This document shows, piece by piece, positions 1 through 10,700 of a stretch of 64,000 bases of DNA. The translations under genes and the position numbers were made by a program. The stretch is from positions 62,001 through 126,000 of the forward strand of contig SWBL01000098.1 of the NCBI GenBank assembly GCA_024195585.1. Direction: 5' to 3'. The notes beneath the pieces are model-generated. The model searched no databases. It was given only the letters and a program-made list of their open reading frames with translations, and was not told the DNA's origin. Source of the DNA: Aureobasidium sp. EXF-3400. Taxonomy: Eukaryota; Ascomycota; Dothideomycetes; Dothideales; Saccotheciaceae. Positions within the stretch are counted from its first letter, which is position 1; each line of letters starts with the position of its first letter.

Positions 1-1990
1 GAATGTATGTACTCTTACCACCCATGTTGGGCCCCGTGATCACCAGGAACTCGGAGTCTTCCCGTTTGAGGGTCACATCATTGGCCATGAAGGTGATTTC
101 GTCTTGAGCCTCCATGCAAGGATGACGAGCTTCAATCAGAACAGTGTCACCAGTACCACGAGGGTGCATCTTTGGTCGACAGTAGGGCGTGGGTGCATGA
201 AGAGCAACGTGAGCGAATGAGACGATAACATCCATATGTGCGAGAATGCCAGCAAGCTTTTCGACGACTGGACAGTATGAAGCTGCGACTCCTACAACTT
301 CCTGTACTAAGCCGCTCTGCGTGCGGTTGTAATTCTCAGAGAGCTGATCATGCTCTCTGCGAGCCGCCTGCAGAGTGGTTGTGGTGAAGTAGATACCGTT
401 CTTCTGCGTCGAGCATTCCTGATACTGCTTCTTGTTGCGGATTGTGCCAGCCTCTGCTCTTGTGACACGGAAGCACCAACCATGAACTTTGTGGTTCTCA
501 AGGAAAAGTTTCTTCTCGGTATCAAGACCAAGATCGTCTCCAACTCTGCCATGTTCCTTGTCCATGCTATAACGAAGTTTGTCGAGCTTTGTTCGGATTA
601 TCTTCAAGCTTTCGTCAAAGTCAGACTTGATGATGAACTCATGGTTCTCTAGCGCATCAAGATCCACTGTGGTTTCCACCATCTCTTGCAGCTTGCCCAG
701 AGCATCAGCACACTCGCGCAGCTTGTTGGTGTATTCACTGTCGAGAGGATCCTTGTACTCTTCGTCCATGACGGCCTCAAGAGTCCCAATGAAACCGGGT
801 ATGCGGATAGCAACCTGGTACACGCGAATGACATCTTCCAGGGTGGCATTCTTGCGTTGGAACTTCTTGGCCAGTCGGTAAAGGTCGGGTATGGACCTGA
901 GGTGATCTGAAGACATCGACTCGGCGAGCTGAGTATCGTTGACAAATGCTTCTACGAGTTGCAATCGACGCTCAATATCTTCCAGATTCATCAAGGGCTG
1001 CTTGAGCCACTGGGCGAGTAGACGACTACCGATAGGGGTCTTGCAGTGATTGAGCAAGCCATACAAGTTCATCGTCTTCGAGCCGTCCTTTGGTCCAGGC
1101 ATAAGATTGAGGGCCTTCAAAGCAGACGCGTCTAGCTTCATATACTGCGATAGGTCGTGTTGGTATAGTTGGTATTGGCCGAAGTTTGAAGTATCGTTCA
1201 TAGCGCCCAGGTACTTGACAAGAGCAGCTGATGCCCCCATGGCCAATTTTAATTCCGTCTGTGGGAGTGTCGAGGTGCGTTCTTCACGCAGCAGCCTGTT
1301 CAAGTCCTGCTCGATGTCTTTGCTGCTGAAGTCCGCTGATGGGCGTTCAGACACAGCGCATTGGCAGTTGTCTGCAATAGCTCGTAGCTTAGCTAACTCT
1401 CCATCTTTCTTCTGTCCGTCATATTGAACAAGGACTTCTCGAACACCCAGTTGAATGATCAAGCTTTCGAAGTTGGAGTAAATGTCGTTGTCCACAAACT
1501 CACTCACACCAAGCTCACGAACGCTAGCATCTGCAAAGCAGACACCAACATTTCGTGCTTCGGATGCTTTTGCTGACACTTTGACAGCGAGAATGATGGG
1601 GGCGGCTTCCATGCTGCTGCCAAGCTCGTCTTCAACATCCTGAAGGTTTCCGGGTGAAGCTCGTTTAGTGAGATTGAACTTGTTCTTGCCGGCAGATTCC
1701 CAGATCTCAATGCGCTTACCGAGACGGAATAGAGCCTCGCGTAAGAAGTTACGGAAAACGGTTTGTGATAGTGTGACCGATGGGAGTCCAGGGTCGCGGC
1801 CGAGCTGCTTGATTACTGAGGTTGTCTTGTATTGATTTTGAGCGATGAACTTGGCATCATCGCCATGTGCTGTGTAGTAGTCGTTTCTGTCAAAGAGTCG
1901 TATCGTGTCGTCGTCTGTTCCTGACAGACTTTTGAAGAACTTAATGAAGCCGTACTCGTCGTCCACTTTGAGCTCAGGTCTTGATGCCAT
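1..1990 (-). CDS. MSH2: DNA mismatch repair protein MSH2 (3' partial)
   Basis: MutS-family ATPase of nuclear mismatch recognition (partner of MSH6 or MSH3). The reading frame runs unbroken from the ATG at 1990 to the left edge, giving 663 residues. The N-terminus has the expected mismatch-recognition region (ELKVDDEYGFIKFF near residue 6), followed by the connector, lever and clamp regions. The last visible residues are the Walker A motif GPNMGGKST (residues 653-661), so the edge cuts inside the ATPase domain and roughly 280-300 residues are missing by comparison with family length. No intron is needed in the visible part. It diverges from the RNA-repair gene at 2710. A cluster of ACGCG elements about 130-165 nt upstream fits the known MBF control of MSH2 in yeast; that it operates here is inference. 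Confidence 0.96.
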   Translation of the reverse strand, partial: MASRPELKVDDEYGFIKFFKSLSGTDDDTIRLFDRNDYYTAHGDDAKFIAQNQYKTTSVIKQLGRDPGLPSVTLSQTVFRNFLREALFRLGKRIEIWESAGKNKFNLTKRASPGNLQDVEDELGSSMEAAPIILAVKVSAKASEARNVGVCFADASVRELGVSEFVDNDIYSNFESLIIQLGVREVLVQYDGQKKDGELAKLRAIADNCQCAVSERPSADFSSKDIEQDLNRLLREERTSTLPQTELKLAMGASAALVKYLGAMNDTSNFGQYQLYQHDLSQYMKLDASALKALNLMPGPKDGSKTMNLYGLLNHCKTPIGSRLLAQWLKQPLMNLEDIERRLQLVEAFVNDTQLAESMSSDHLRSIPDLYRLAKKFQRKNATLEDVIRVYQVAIRIPGFIGTLEAVMDEEYKDPLDSEYTNKLRECADALGKLQEMVETTVDLDALENHEFIIKSDFDESLKIIRTKLDKLRYSMDKEHGRVGDDLGLDTEKKLFLENHKVHGWCFRVTRAEAGTIRNKKQYQECSTQKNGIYFTTTTLQAARREHDQLSENYNRTQSGLVQEVVGVAASYCPVVEKLAGILAHMDVIVSFAHVALHAPTPYCRPKMHPRGTGDTVLIEARHPCMEAQDEITFMANDVTLKREDSEFLVITGPNMGGKSTYI

Positions 1991-2709
1991 GATTGCGTAG
2001 GTGGTACAATGAACTGGCAGGGCTGATGATCTGACGCTCCAAAGGACGCAATTACAGGGCAGAGAACACAGAGGTATGCACAAAAGACAATGTCTTGATA
2101 AGAGTGTTAGATGGCGAAAAGGTACGCGACTCGACGCGACCACTTTACGCGTGACGCACAGACCGCCTCTCCAAATCCGGCTATACATTCCCCAAGGCCT
2201 GCATCTCCGAGCAAGAACTTCATCCAGCGTCAGTCGTTTACTGACAACACTCAAGGATCGCTCGAGAGAGCGGCTGTCTCTACACAGCTCAATAGCCTCT
2301 CTATGGCTTATTCGTTGATGCAGTATTTAACTGGAAGTCCTGTCGGAAGTCTCTCACGTTCAAGCTAATTCGTAACTACCACGCCCCCGATGCAGAAGTC
2401 AGCGATACTGTTGCCTCGATAAGTGATCGCTTCTCAGGACAGTAACCAAGTCAAGCCCACATCCGGCAATGAGTTCGAATAGCTTGCACTTGGTTGCAAA
2501 CCTGTATGGAGACCGACAGATGCCTTTCAATGGTTCCCGAATAGGAACAGCGGTGTTGACTGCGGCGTTGAGTGCAGCTGACTCATGGCAAATTTTGCCG
2601 AGTCACCGCCTGACTTCCCTGCCTTTTATAATCTCTCGATGAATACGCAGTGTCAACATTGACGTACTTATCAACAGTCAATATCAACCTTAATTCGAAC
2701 TTGCTCACC
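1991..2709. other. Divergent promoter between MSH2 and RNA-repair gene
   Basis: A 719-nt non-coding stretch between two divergent start codons. Short open frames here lack any recognisable protein character. The notable content is the ACGCG cluster listed separately. The sequence just before 2710 (ctcaccATGg) is a good fungal start context. Confidence 0.7.
2124..2152. promoter_or_regulatory. MCB/MBF-like ACGCG cluster
   Basis: Three ACGCGW elements lie within 29 nt: ACGCGA at 2124-2129, ACGCGA at 2134-2139 and the palindromic MluI box ACGCGT at 2147-2152. Such boxes bind MBF (Mbp1/Swi6-type factors) and drive G1/S expression of DNA replication and repair genes. The cluster is 134-162 nt upstream of the MSH2 ATG and about 560 nt from the RNA-repair gene ATG, so MSH2 is the likelier target. 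Binding is inferred from motif match only. Confidence 0.5.
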
Positions 2710-5547
2710 ATGGATCTGGAGATCGTCAAATCACTTGGTTGTATCGTCCTTAGAGGCAATTGTATCGATGAGATCGCTCGAAATTCACCTTCAACCCCTT
2801 CGCAAAAGCCAAAATATCCATACCATGTTACGGTGTTTACAAAATCCGAAATTCAGGAGTTCGACGACGAACAAAAGCTTGAACTCGAGCAATACTTCAA
2901 CAACCCACCCGACCTTACAACACCAATCGATTTGGGAGTTGGGATACAAGGCTCTGTCGCATTTAATGTGCTCTTTTGGCCACAAGGAGACAGAATCAGA
3001 TCCTTGTTCGGCTTAATCAGGAAGAACTTCCATATCACCTTGTCGATGAAGGACAATCACGACATCGAGAAAGGCATCCAGGCAATAACTCATTGTAAGA
3101 CTCTGACCATAGAGCAAGTTGATCAGATCATCTCAACTTGTTTGAAATTCGCGTTCACCACTTCGACCTCCCAAGGATATGTACTAGAAGTGGTCAGGCT
3201 CATTGCAAGATCTCACGTCTCATGTCTATCAGAGCAATCGTTCGACAAGACATGGCAACTATTCTTCAAGCTTTCATCTAAGGCAGAGAGCTCTGAATTC
3301 GCTTTTGATTACCTCAAATCGTATCCAAATAGTATTGCTGCACTACTGCGCGCCGCTCACTGTTGTGAAATGCCGCAACAAGCAAAGCAGGCCATGTTCA
3401 TGTTTGCTCAAGCAACGCATCTGTTGCCGGACGGTGATTCAACCATCAAAACACAGTGCATCGAGGCGTTGGTACGATGTTCGACGTATACTGAATTCGG
3501 CCCGTTTTTTCTGGATCACGAAGCCGAAGATTGGAAGCAAAATCGAACTCTCTTTTCTACATACGGAGGTGCATTTCGGAACCCCCAAGTACGCCGATTT
3601 GTAAAGAGAGAGGTCAAAAGTATCATGGCTAATACTGACTTGGCCTCGGCTCTGCCCTCTGTGGCCTCAAACCAAGATGTGTTTACGCCATTGGAAGGAG
3701 AACTTTACAGGTTACCGAGATTCTTTCGTTGGTTGGCACCATTCAGACTTGCTGTGATGAGCACGCCGCGTTCGCGAGAAGACATCCAAGCACTGGTAGC
3801 TCTGGGTATTACACTGGTTGTCACCTTGACGGAAGAAGGACCACTACCACCAGAATGGTTTGACAGCACACCTTGTCGAAATCTGTTCCTGCCAGTACGC
3901 AATTACCAAGCACCCTCGAATCAGCAGGTAGACATATTCATCAAGTCTATGGATGACTTGCCGACCGAAGAAGCTGCCTTGGTCCATTGCGGTGGTGGCA
4001 AAGGTCGTGCTGGAACTTTCGCTGCATGCTATCTCATGGCCCGAGGATATGATGACGTCCCTCCTCAAAGACATGACGACGAAGAACATATTCATATGTA
4101 TCCTGGAGACGCTATGAAGCTCTTGCGTCACCTGCGACCTGGCAGTATCGAGACGATTGAACAAGAGACATTTGTCAGGAACTATGCTCAATACCTCATC
4201 AGCGGCCGAGAGGAAGTTGCTTCTGTGGAGACTCTACCCCACGAGCCATCAAATCCACTTGAGCTTGACGGAAAGTTGCCCAGACTTCCTTCGCTAGTCG
4301 TATGCTGTGGCGTACCCGGTTCAGGAAAAAGCACGTTTTCATCACAGCTCGCAACTCTTGGATATACTATCATATCGCAGGACGAGTTAGGAAGCAAAAC
4401 TGCTTGTCTCAACGCTTTGTCCAATGCGCTCGAGACCGGAAAGAAGATTATCCTGGATAGATGCAACCCATACGTTGAGGACAGAGAGCAATGGTTGGCA
4501 CATGCATTCCATCCGGATAATGCGCTTTGTGTCTGGTTTGATGTCAGCCCTGAGGTCTGTGTCAGAAGAGCGGATTCTCGCACAAATCATCCGACCATTG
4601 CGCCGGGAAAAGCGAAGAAAATCGTCAACTCATTCGTCAAAACATTTGTCCCACCGACCAGAAAAGAAAAATTTGCTTGCATTGCTCGAGTGTCATCAAA
4701 TATTGCTGCGTCTGACCTTCTATTGAGACTTGGAGTTTCTGTGAAACCCATCGCTCAAGCAGGTGTGGTTGATCGGTCAGAACAAGAAGCAGACGACGAA
4801 TCATGCCTTAAGACGGCTTCTGATGTACCGGAGAGACCCTACATCTACAAGTTTCCTCGAACCAGGCATCTTTTCAACATCGGCTCTGCGTCGCGTGATG
4901 ACCTGATTCTCTCCTCTTCCGACGCTGCGGCCTTCCTCCAATCATCCGACCATTCTACCACAGTTATTGTCGAGGAGAAAGTGGACGGCGCGAATCTAGG
5001 CATCAGTTTTGACTCCTCCGGCACTATCAGAGTGCAAAATCGGTCGCACTATGTCAACAGCACATCGCATGCACAATTCAAGAAGCTGGAGAAGTGGTTG
5101 AATGATCACTACGAAAGCTTGAGCAATGTACTTGACGCAAAGGGCAGTCAGCCTAGCAGGTGGATACTTTATGGCGAGTGGTTGTTCGCCAAGCACTCCA
5201 TTCACTACACCAACCTCCCAGATCTGTTCCTCGCCTTCGATCTATTTGATTCCGAAGCAGGCAACTTTCTAAGCAGAGAAGCACTCAGCGAGAGACTCGA
5301 GGGTACGAATATACACCAGGTTAGGAGTGTCGAGATAGAGAAGCTAGATGAGCAGTCGCTAATCGACATTGTGCGGTCACGGGAGTCAAGCTACTACGAA
5401 GGTATCATAGAAGGAGTTTACCTTCGTAGGCAGAAAGACGGAAAGACCATTGATCGCGCCAAGATCGTTCGGTCGGACTTCATCGCAGGAGACGAACATT
5501 GGAATCGCAGAGGCATGACACCGAATGTAGTGATGGGATATTACTGA
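2710..5547 (+). CDS. Multidomain RNA repair protein: 2H phosphoesterase, DSP phosphatase, kinase, RNA ligase
   Basis: A single-exon gene of 945 residues. The open frame continues upstream to a GTG at 2650, but the first ATG is at 2710 in strong context. Domains in order: a 2H phosphoesterase-like region with two H-x-T motifs (HVT at 39-41, HIT at 108-110); a helical, possibly TPR-like region about 120-310; a cysteine phosphatase with HC-x5-R (H426, C427, R433); a P-loop kinase (GVPGSGKST, 534-542, then a DRCN motif near 583) resembling T4-type polynucleotide kinase; and a covalent nucleotidyltransferase RNA ligase domain with motif I K757-V-D-G760, a FDLFD motif III-like segment near 843, EGIIEGV motif IV near 897-903 and AKIVR motif V near 917. 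Inferred role: heal 2',3'-cyclic phosphate and 5'-OH RNA ends, then seal them, as in tRNA or mRNA repair. Yeast Trl1 has ligase-kinase-CPDase order and no phosphatase. The substrate is unknown. Confidence 0.88.
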   Translation: MDLEIVKSLGCIVLRGNCIDEIARNSPSTPSQKPKYPYHVTVFTKSEIQEFDDEQKLELEQYFNNPPDLTTPIDLGVGIQGSVAFNVLFWPQGDRIRSLFGLIRKNFHITLSMKDNHDIEKGIQAITHCKTLTIEQVDQIISTCLKFAFTTSTSQGYVLEVVRLIARSHVSCLSEQSFDKTWQLFFKLSSKAESSEFAFDYLKSYPNSIAALLRAAHCCEMPQQAKQAMFMFAQATHLLPDGDSTIKTQCIEALVRCSTYTEFGPFFLDHEAEDWKQNRTLFSTYGGAFRNPQVRRFVKREVKSIMANTDLASALPSVASNQDVFTPLEGELYRLPRFFRWLAPFRLAVMSTPRSREDIQALVALGITLVVTLTEEGPLPPEWFDSTPCRNLFLPVRNYQAPSNQQVDIFIKSMDDLPTEEAALVHCGGGKGRAGTFAACYLMARGYDDVPPQRHDDEEHIHMYPGDAMKLLRHLRPGSIETIEQETFVRNYAQYLISGREEVASVETLPHEPSNPLELDGKLPRLPSLVVCCGVPGSGKSTFSSQLATLGYTIISQDELGSKTACLNALSNALETGKKIILDRCNPYVEDREQWLAHAFHPDNALCVWFDVSPEVCVRRADSRTNHPTIAPGKAKKIVNSFVKTFVPPTRKEKFACIARVSSNIAASDLLLRLGVSVKPIAQAGVVDRSEQEADDESCLKTASDVPERPYIYKFPRTRHLFNIGSASRDDLILSSSDAAAFLQSSDHSTTVIVEEKVDGANLGISFDSSGTIRVQNRSHYVNSTSHAQFKKLEKWLNDHYESLSNVLDAKGSQPSRWILYGEWLFAKHSIHYTNLPDLFLAFDLFDSEAGNFLSREALSERLEGTNIHQVRSVEIEKLDEQSLIDIVRSRESSYYEGIIEGVYLRRQKDGKTIDRAKIVRSDFIAGDEHWNRRGMTPNVVMGYY

Positions 5548-7841
5548 ACAAAGAACGATCGACGCGTCACAAGGACTGAAAGAGGTTCCTCTGTCGCACA
5601 TACGATCAAGGGACGCATGACAACTGGGTGATGAGTTAATGATGAGCATTGCTTTAGCTATTCATTGCATTTCTACGAATTCGCTTAGTCTAATTGTCAA
5701 TATAGTCGACATTCATTATCCGTCGTCGAGCTACCCAGATGTACTCCCATTCCGAACAAAAAGCATTTTCGGAGAAACAACCGAAGACGATATACTTCCA
5801 TGGATATTCAATTTCCTGTTAGATGATATGTTCTCAGCTACAACATGATAATCATCAGCACACCAACACGATATTCTCTTATCTAAACTGCATCATAAAA
5901 TAGTCAGGAGCTTGCCGTATTGAGCAAGATACTTGGTCAGAAATTGAAGTCAGCAGGCACACCCTGGCCATGAGATTTAATTTGTCAGAGCTTGCTTAGC
6001 AAACACACACTCTGCTGCAGATATTTAGATAGACTTCCAAGTTTCTGTGATGTGTTCGGCCAGAGCTGAATCGCAAGTTGTTTTTGTCAAAATCAAAGTG
6101 GATTATTCTGGTTCTATCGCGCTACTGCAGGTCGTGCAAGACGCGGACCCAAGCGTCACCCCCGCGGTATCGATGGCGCCGGGGGAGTGGCGGTTGCCTC
6201 AGCCCGGACCCTCAAAACACTTCATACATATTAAACGCTTCCCTTATGTGCGTCTTGCATCAACCTCGATTTGCCACGATTATGGCTCCATCCACCGGTG
6301 TCACTTTTCCGGCTGGTCGCCTAATGATAGGATATGAGACCGGGATATCGTGAACTGAGCGAGGTCGTCACGGAATGCTATCTGGTGGCTTCAAGCCCGA
6401 ATGTTGTATTGGCACGTCGGGTGTAAAGAGCAAACAGCTTCATCCTTGCTTGCTATATTATTGACCCAAGCAAAATTCGAAAACTGATTGATCTTCATCC
6501 GCCTGAGTGGCCGTAGGGGACCCAGGATCCGACGGAAGGAGCTGATCATGAATTCGTCAACTTGACCCTGCCACCCCAAGCGCCGGATCTTCATCGATAC
6601 GACCAGCCACAGTCGCACACAACCACGTTTCTACGTTTACGCATGGTTAGGCCTTGGAACTGCCGTGTAACGCTTTCCGAGTTGACACCGGGATAAGACG
6701 AAGCCGAGAAAGATCCTTCATCGGAAACCGCGCTTCCGGCTCAAATTGACGATAGCAGAGAGAGCGAAGAGTTTCATTGATTTGGTGAGGACGCTACAAG
6801 GCACTTATACTGATGGACTCATGTCTGCCCATCTACAAAGCGCCCCAGAGTAGGACTTGGCGATGATATGTGCTCAGGCCAACCAACAACCTCGTGTGCA
6901 GTTTCCTCAGAACTAGCAAAACTCGCCACAGACACAGCTTCATGCAGCTATGTTTGGCTAAAGTTGAAGCCACAGAGCTGTCAAAATCCATAATCGTGGA
7001 ACGGACCGGACACCCTCTCCACTGTTGCGCAATGTCAATCGCAATGGAGCCAAGCGTCATGCCACTGGCTGCGAGCAATGACCCATTTGACATGCACGTT
7101 TGACCCGAAACACCAACGGTGTTCGAGTAGCATCGCAAATTTATATTGAACCACGAGATCCTAATCTACAACAAGGACCGATTAATTGACAGAGGATCTG
7201 GGTCTCTTTATATCGCTGCACCTCATATCCGTTTCTGTCATATCTCACATGGCTATACCCTGTTTCTGCCTTCGCGGTCCACGACCATCCCCACAAAACT
7301 CTAGCCATGACGACTAATCGTCAACGCAGCAGTAACGCGCATGATATGCAGGACCAGCTGAGCAAAGCCTTGGAGTGGTCCTGACCATGCCTTTGGCATC
7401 GGAAACGGTCTCTACTAAATTGCACACGCTGCACCCATTGGTCAGTCGAAATCAAAATAACCACGCTTTCAGTGGCCGATCATCGCGCTTACACGAAAAT
7501 TCGTTGTATTTGACTTTTTGCCATATGGATTGCCTCGTCGTCTCTGACGGTAGTTTCGAAACTCGGTTGAGAGCGGGTATGTTGCTTTCTTGCAAGTTGA
7601 GAGGTCACTACTTGTGTGCCACTATCTGCTGTCCGAACCGAAGTGTACATTGCTACCCTACCAGCCGTGTTTTCACTTCGCCTCGAGCCATCCACTACCC
7701 GATATACTATGGTGTAGTTTATTAAGCCTCAACTCGATTGCCGTCTGCCGCCGTAAGCCACATCGAAGGGAAGCGATCCCGCCCTGAAACCGTTTTCGAC
7801 ATAAAGCCTGCCCTCCAGGCATTGGAGGACCTGGATTTTGG
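5548..7841. other. Intergenic region, no supported gene
   Basis: About 2.3 kb with only short frames that carry no recognisable motif. A TATA-like tttatatcg at about 7208-7216 precedes a 24-codon open frame starting at 7307 (MTTNRQRSSN...); this could be a first exon or a decayed start, but I could not find a continuation. A GC-rich patch lies at about 6160-6200. Confidence 0.6.
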
Positions 7842-9259
7842 ATGTCACTTTCTATGTTCATGGATCCCGGAGCAATAGCAGCAGTTGGAAAAGCCTCCCT
7901 GGTTCTGAACCAGGCGGCCTATGCCTTTATACCTATCACATCAGTAGCCCTATCGTTGCGCCTGTATGTAAGGATATCTATCGTCAAAGGATTTGGACTT
8001 GACGATGTTTGCTTGATCGTCGCACAGGTCAGTCTGGGGAATTCATTGGCTGTGGAGCTCTACTGACTTGTCATTCTAGATTTGGTACATCGTGTTTTGT
8101 GGGTTTGCCATCAAATTGATCAATCTTGAACATGATCCGGCCACGCTCAAAGCCATCTCTGGCAGCATCAAAGAGGCAATAGGTGTGATCGAAAAGATAT
8201 ATACCGTGAGTCCGTCTGCTGCTTCAGACATCGAGCAACTTGCTAAACTCTCCTCAGAGCTCTGTTCTATTCACCATGTTCTACGTCTTTTCCCTGGTTT
8301 TCCTCAAACTCTCGCTTGCTTTCTTTTACCTCCGGATCGTCATTCAACGATGGCAGAGATGGGTCATCTACATTACTGTCACCGTGTTTTCTCTCTACGG
8401 CCTTACCTACGCTTTCATCTATCTGTTCCGTTGCGGCTCGAATGTCAACGATCAACTATTCTACCGAGCAGAGGGAAAGTGCATACCGGATAACACATTG
8501 TTTATCATGACATATGTGTTTGGAGCCGTGGACACATTGACGGATTTCATCTACGCCTTTCTCCCAATCTATGTCCTTTGGAACTCGAACATGCCGCTGG
8601 GGATGAAGTTTACCGCAGGCTTCCTACTCTGCATTGGATCCGTCAGCTCCATCTGCGCACTGATCCGTGTGGCTACCTTGTCAAATCTGACTTCCGTCAC
8701 TGGGTTCTTCAAGCAGGCGGTGCAGACAGGACTCTGGAGTGTCATTGAGCCCGGTCTTGCGATTATTGCCACGTCACTCGCGGCATGTAGACCGCTCTGG
8801 AGAAAGTTCTTCGAGGACACGAGTACGGGTTCCTTCATCAGGAAGACATTCATGTTCAAGTGGTCATCGGGCAAGGACAGTGGAGTATCATCCAGCAGTG
8901 CTCGCTCCACCGACAAGCCCTTGACAATCGGCCGCGCTAATGGACGAGCCAACGCATTTGGCTTCGTCGAGCGAGCCGAAGCAAACAAAGGCTTCCGACA
9001 ATTCAACGACGAAGAGTACGGAGTCTCTATGGCAACTGTCGCCGTCGGGGACGAAACAGAAATGAACGAGCTGCAAGATCTCAGCGGGCTGGGAGTGCAG
9101 GCAGAGGACTTACATGAAGACGATGGGAATGACAGGAGGTCGTTGGTCAGAGCATCGATGACACCCAGTGAGCGGCAAGACAGATCGAACAGTCAACATC
9201 GACAGAGCAAGTCGAAGATCTTCAAGACGAGGGATATTCGAGTGGATATAACGACTTGA
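7842..9259 (+). CDS. Rhodopsin-domain (SAT4/PTH11-like) integral membrane protein
   Basis: Three exons: 7842-8027, 8080-8205 and 8258-9259, joined by two 52-nt phase-0 introns (branch point tactgac in the first). The product is 437 residues. It has the seven-helix layout of the fungal rhodopsin-domain family: GFGLDD after the second helix, the KLSLAFFYLRI segment, a conserved-cysteine loop (RCGSN and KCIP), ICALIRV, and WSVIEPGLAIIATSLAACRP before a cytosolic tail of about 130 hydrophilic residues. Members are plasma-membrane proteins; some (PTH11) sense surface cues, but ligands are mostly unknown. A second family member lies at 20571-22050. The Ser-rich, charged tail could be a phosphorylation platform. 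Confidence 0.88.
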
Positions 9260-9580
9260 TTATGTCAAGAACACTTTTACATAGAACATGCCTGTTTTTC
9301 TTTGTCCTCTTAGCGTTATGATAATGTTCATTCAAGATAGAACTTTCGGATGCGCGAGTAACTTTCCAACACAATCACTTTTCAAACATCGCCGTGGTCG
9401 TCGTAAAGCAGAGAGAAGAATTGCTGACCAAAAGCTTCAAAGACAGCGGACAGCACGGGAGCGGAAACACTCAATGCACAGACCATCTCAAGTTCTTGGC
9501 GCTACAACAGCACCTCGAGAGTCCAACATAGCGCAACCGAACCACCAGCCAGACTCACACCCTCTCACACACCACACACA
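9260..9580. other. Intergenic region
   Basis: About 320 nt between two same-strand genes. It presumably holds the 3' UTR of the rhodopsin-domain gene and the promoter of NDUFS6; an ACACAC-rich leader lies directly before the ATG at 9581. Nothing else is recognisable. Confidence 0.6.
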
Positions 9581-10408
9581 ATGCTGCCAGCACGCCTAAC
9601 CAGCCGCTGCCTCCGCAGCAGCAGCACCCGCTGCTTCACCACCTCCCGCGTCTTCCGCGCCGACAACCCCATCCCGGCCAACGACACCAAAGACCGCTCG
9701 ACACCCTCGCCGGTCAGCAGCACCAATGCTATGCCCACGAGCAGCGAAGGCAACATGGATAAGCCATTGCAAGAATCTGTTGCTGAGGGTGAGGAGCGCA
9801 GGACTATGCAGGCGCCCAACAGGGAGGGTGTGTGGAGTCGTAGCCAGCAGGCTAGAGAGAAGGCTATGGTGGGACCTAGATTTGAGCAGATGATCATGTA
9901 TGATCAGGTAAGGATTCTCCCTTCTACTTTCCCGAAAAGACAAGCAAAAGAAACAGAAAGAGGAGGAATTGGGATAATTGGATACCCGGACATGGAGAAG
10001 AGAGAATTGGAGAAAGTCAGAGGAACAATTGCTGATACAAAGACGCAACATAGCCTCGCCCATTGGCAGCCATCGAGCTCATCCACAAACAGCCCGTCCG
10101 CTGGGTCAAGGAAAAGTCCGTCAAGTGTGACGGCGGCGGTGGTCCTCTCGGTCACCCCCGTATCTTCATCAACGTCGACAAACCTCAAATATGCGGCTGC
10201 ACCTACTGCGGTCTTCCCTACGTGAGTTCCCTCCACAGCACAACCCGGGGTTTCATCTTTTCTGACTTTCGTATAGGCCAAGGAGTCTAACCGCAAGTAC
10301 CTCGAGTCTCTGCCTTCAACTCCCTACCCTCTCAAGCCTACTGGTGATGAGGCAGAGGTTCCTTTTGGCTACCAGAGCAACACTGGAAAGCCCTTGGAAC
10401 AGCGATAG
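9581..10408 (+). CDS. NDUFS6: Complex I subunit NDUFS6-like (zinc-finger CHCC), mitochondrial
   Basis: Three exons: 9581-9907, 10054-10221 and 10277-10408, giving 208 residues; both introns are phase 0. The acceptor at 10053 (acatag) is preferred over the later cattggcag because it keeps the frame and yields PRPLAAIELIHKQPVRW, the conserved entry into the domain. The zinc-binding residues are C134, H143, C158 and C161 within the CDGGGGPLGHP...CGCTYC segment, characteristic of the 13-kDa accessory subunit of NADH:ubiquinone oxidoreductase. The first about 25 residues are Arg/Ser-rich without acidic residues, as in a matrix-targeting presequence. In the family this subunit acts late in assembly of the N-module. 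Confidence 0.93.
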
Positions 10409-10700
10409 ACTGTTGATGCACTTTTCCTTTTGCCATTATATAACCTTTTACTCTTTTAGCCTTGCGCCCTTGCTCTTTTGTTGCAAGTGTATATCAAAAC
10501 CTTCAATCATGAAAAATGTAGATGTCACATGTCCATACAACAGCGGATGAGGAATATGGTGCACGAGTTTATGACTTGTAGGAGAGAATGCACTTCTGTC
10601 GGGATCATACATGCGGCGAGGGTATTAATTCCCATCATCTTTTCCCTTTGCTTGTTCCGACCGTATCTCTCATTCTTCATTCCTTCCGCTCTTGCTTCGC

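Noticed and set aside
2650..2709. Upstream 20-codon extension of the RNA-repair protein beginning at GTG
   Set aside because: Not an ATG and the ATG at 2710 has the better context; GTG starts are not usual in fungal nuclear genes.
10054..10069. Acceptor cattggcag at 10069 for NDUFS6 exon 2
   Set aside because: It breaks the frame after a phase-0 first exon; the acatag acceptor at 10053 fits and restores conserved residues.
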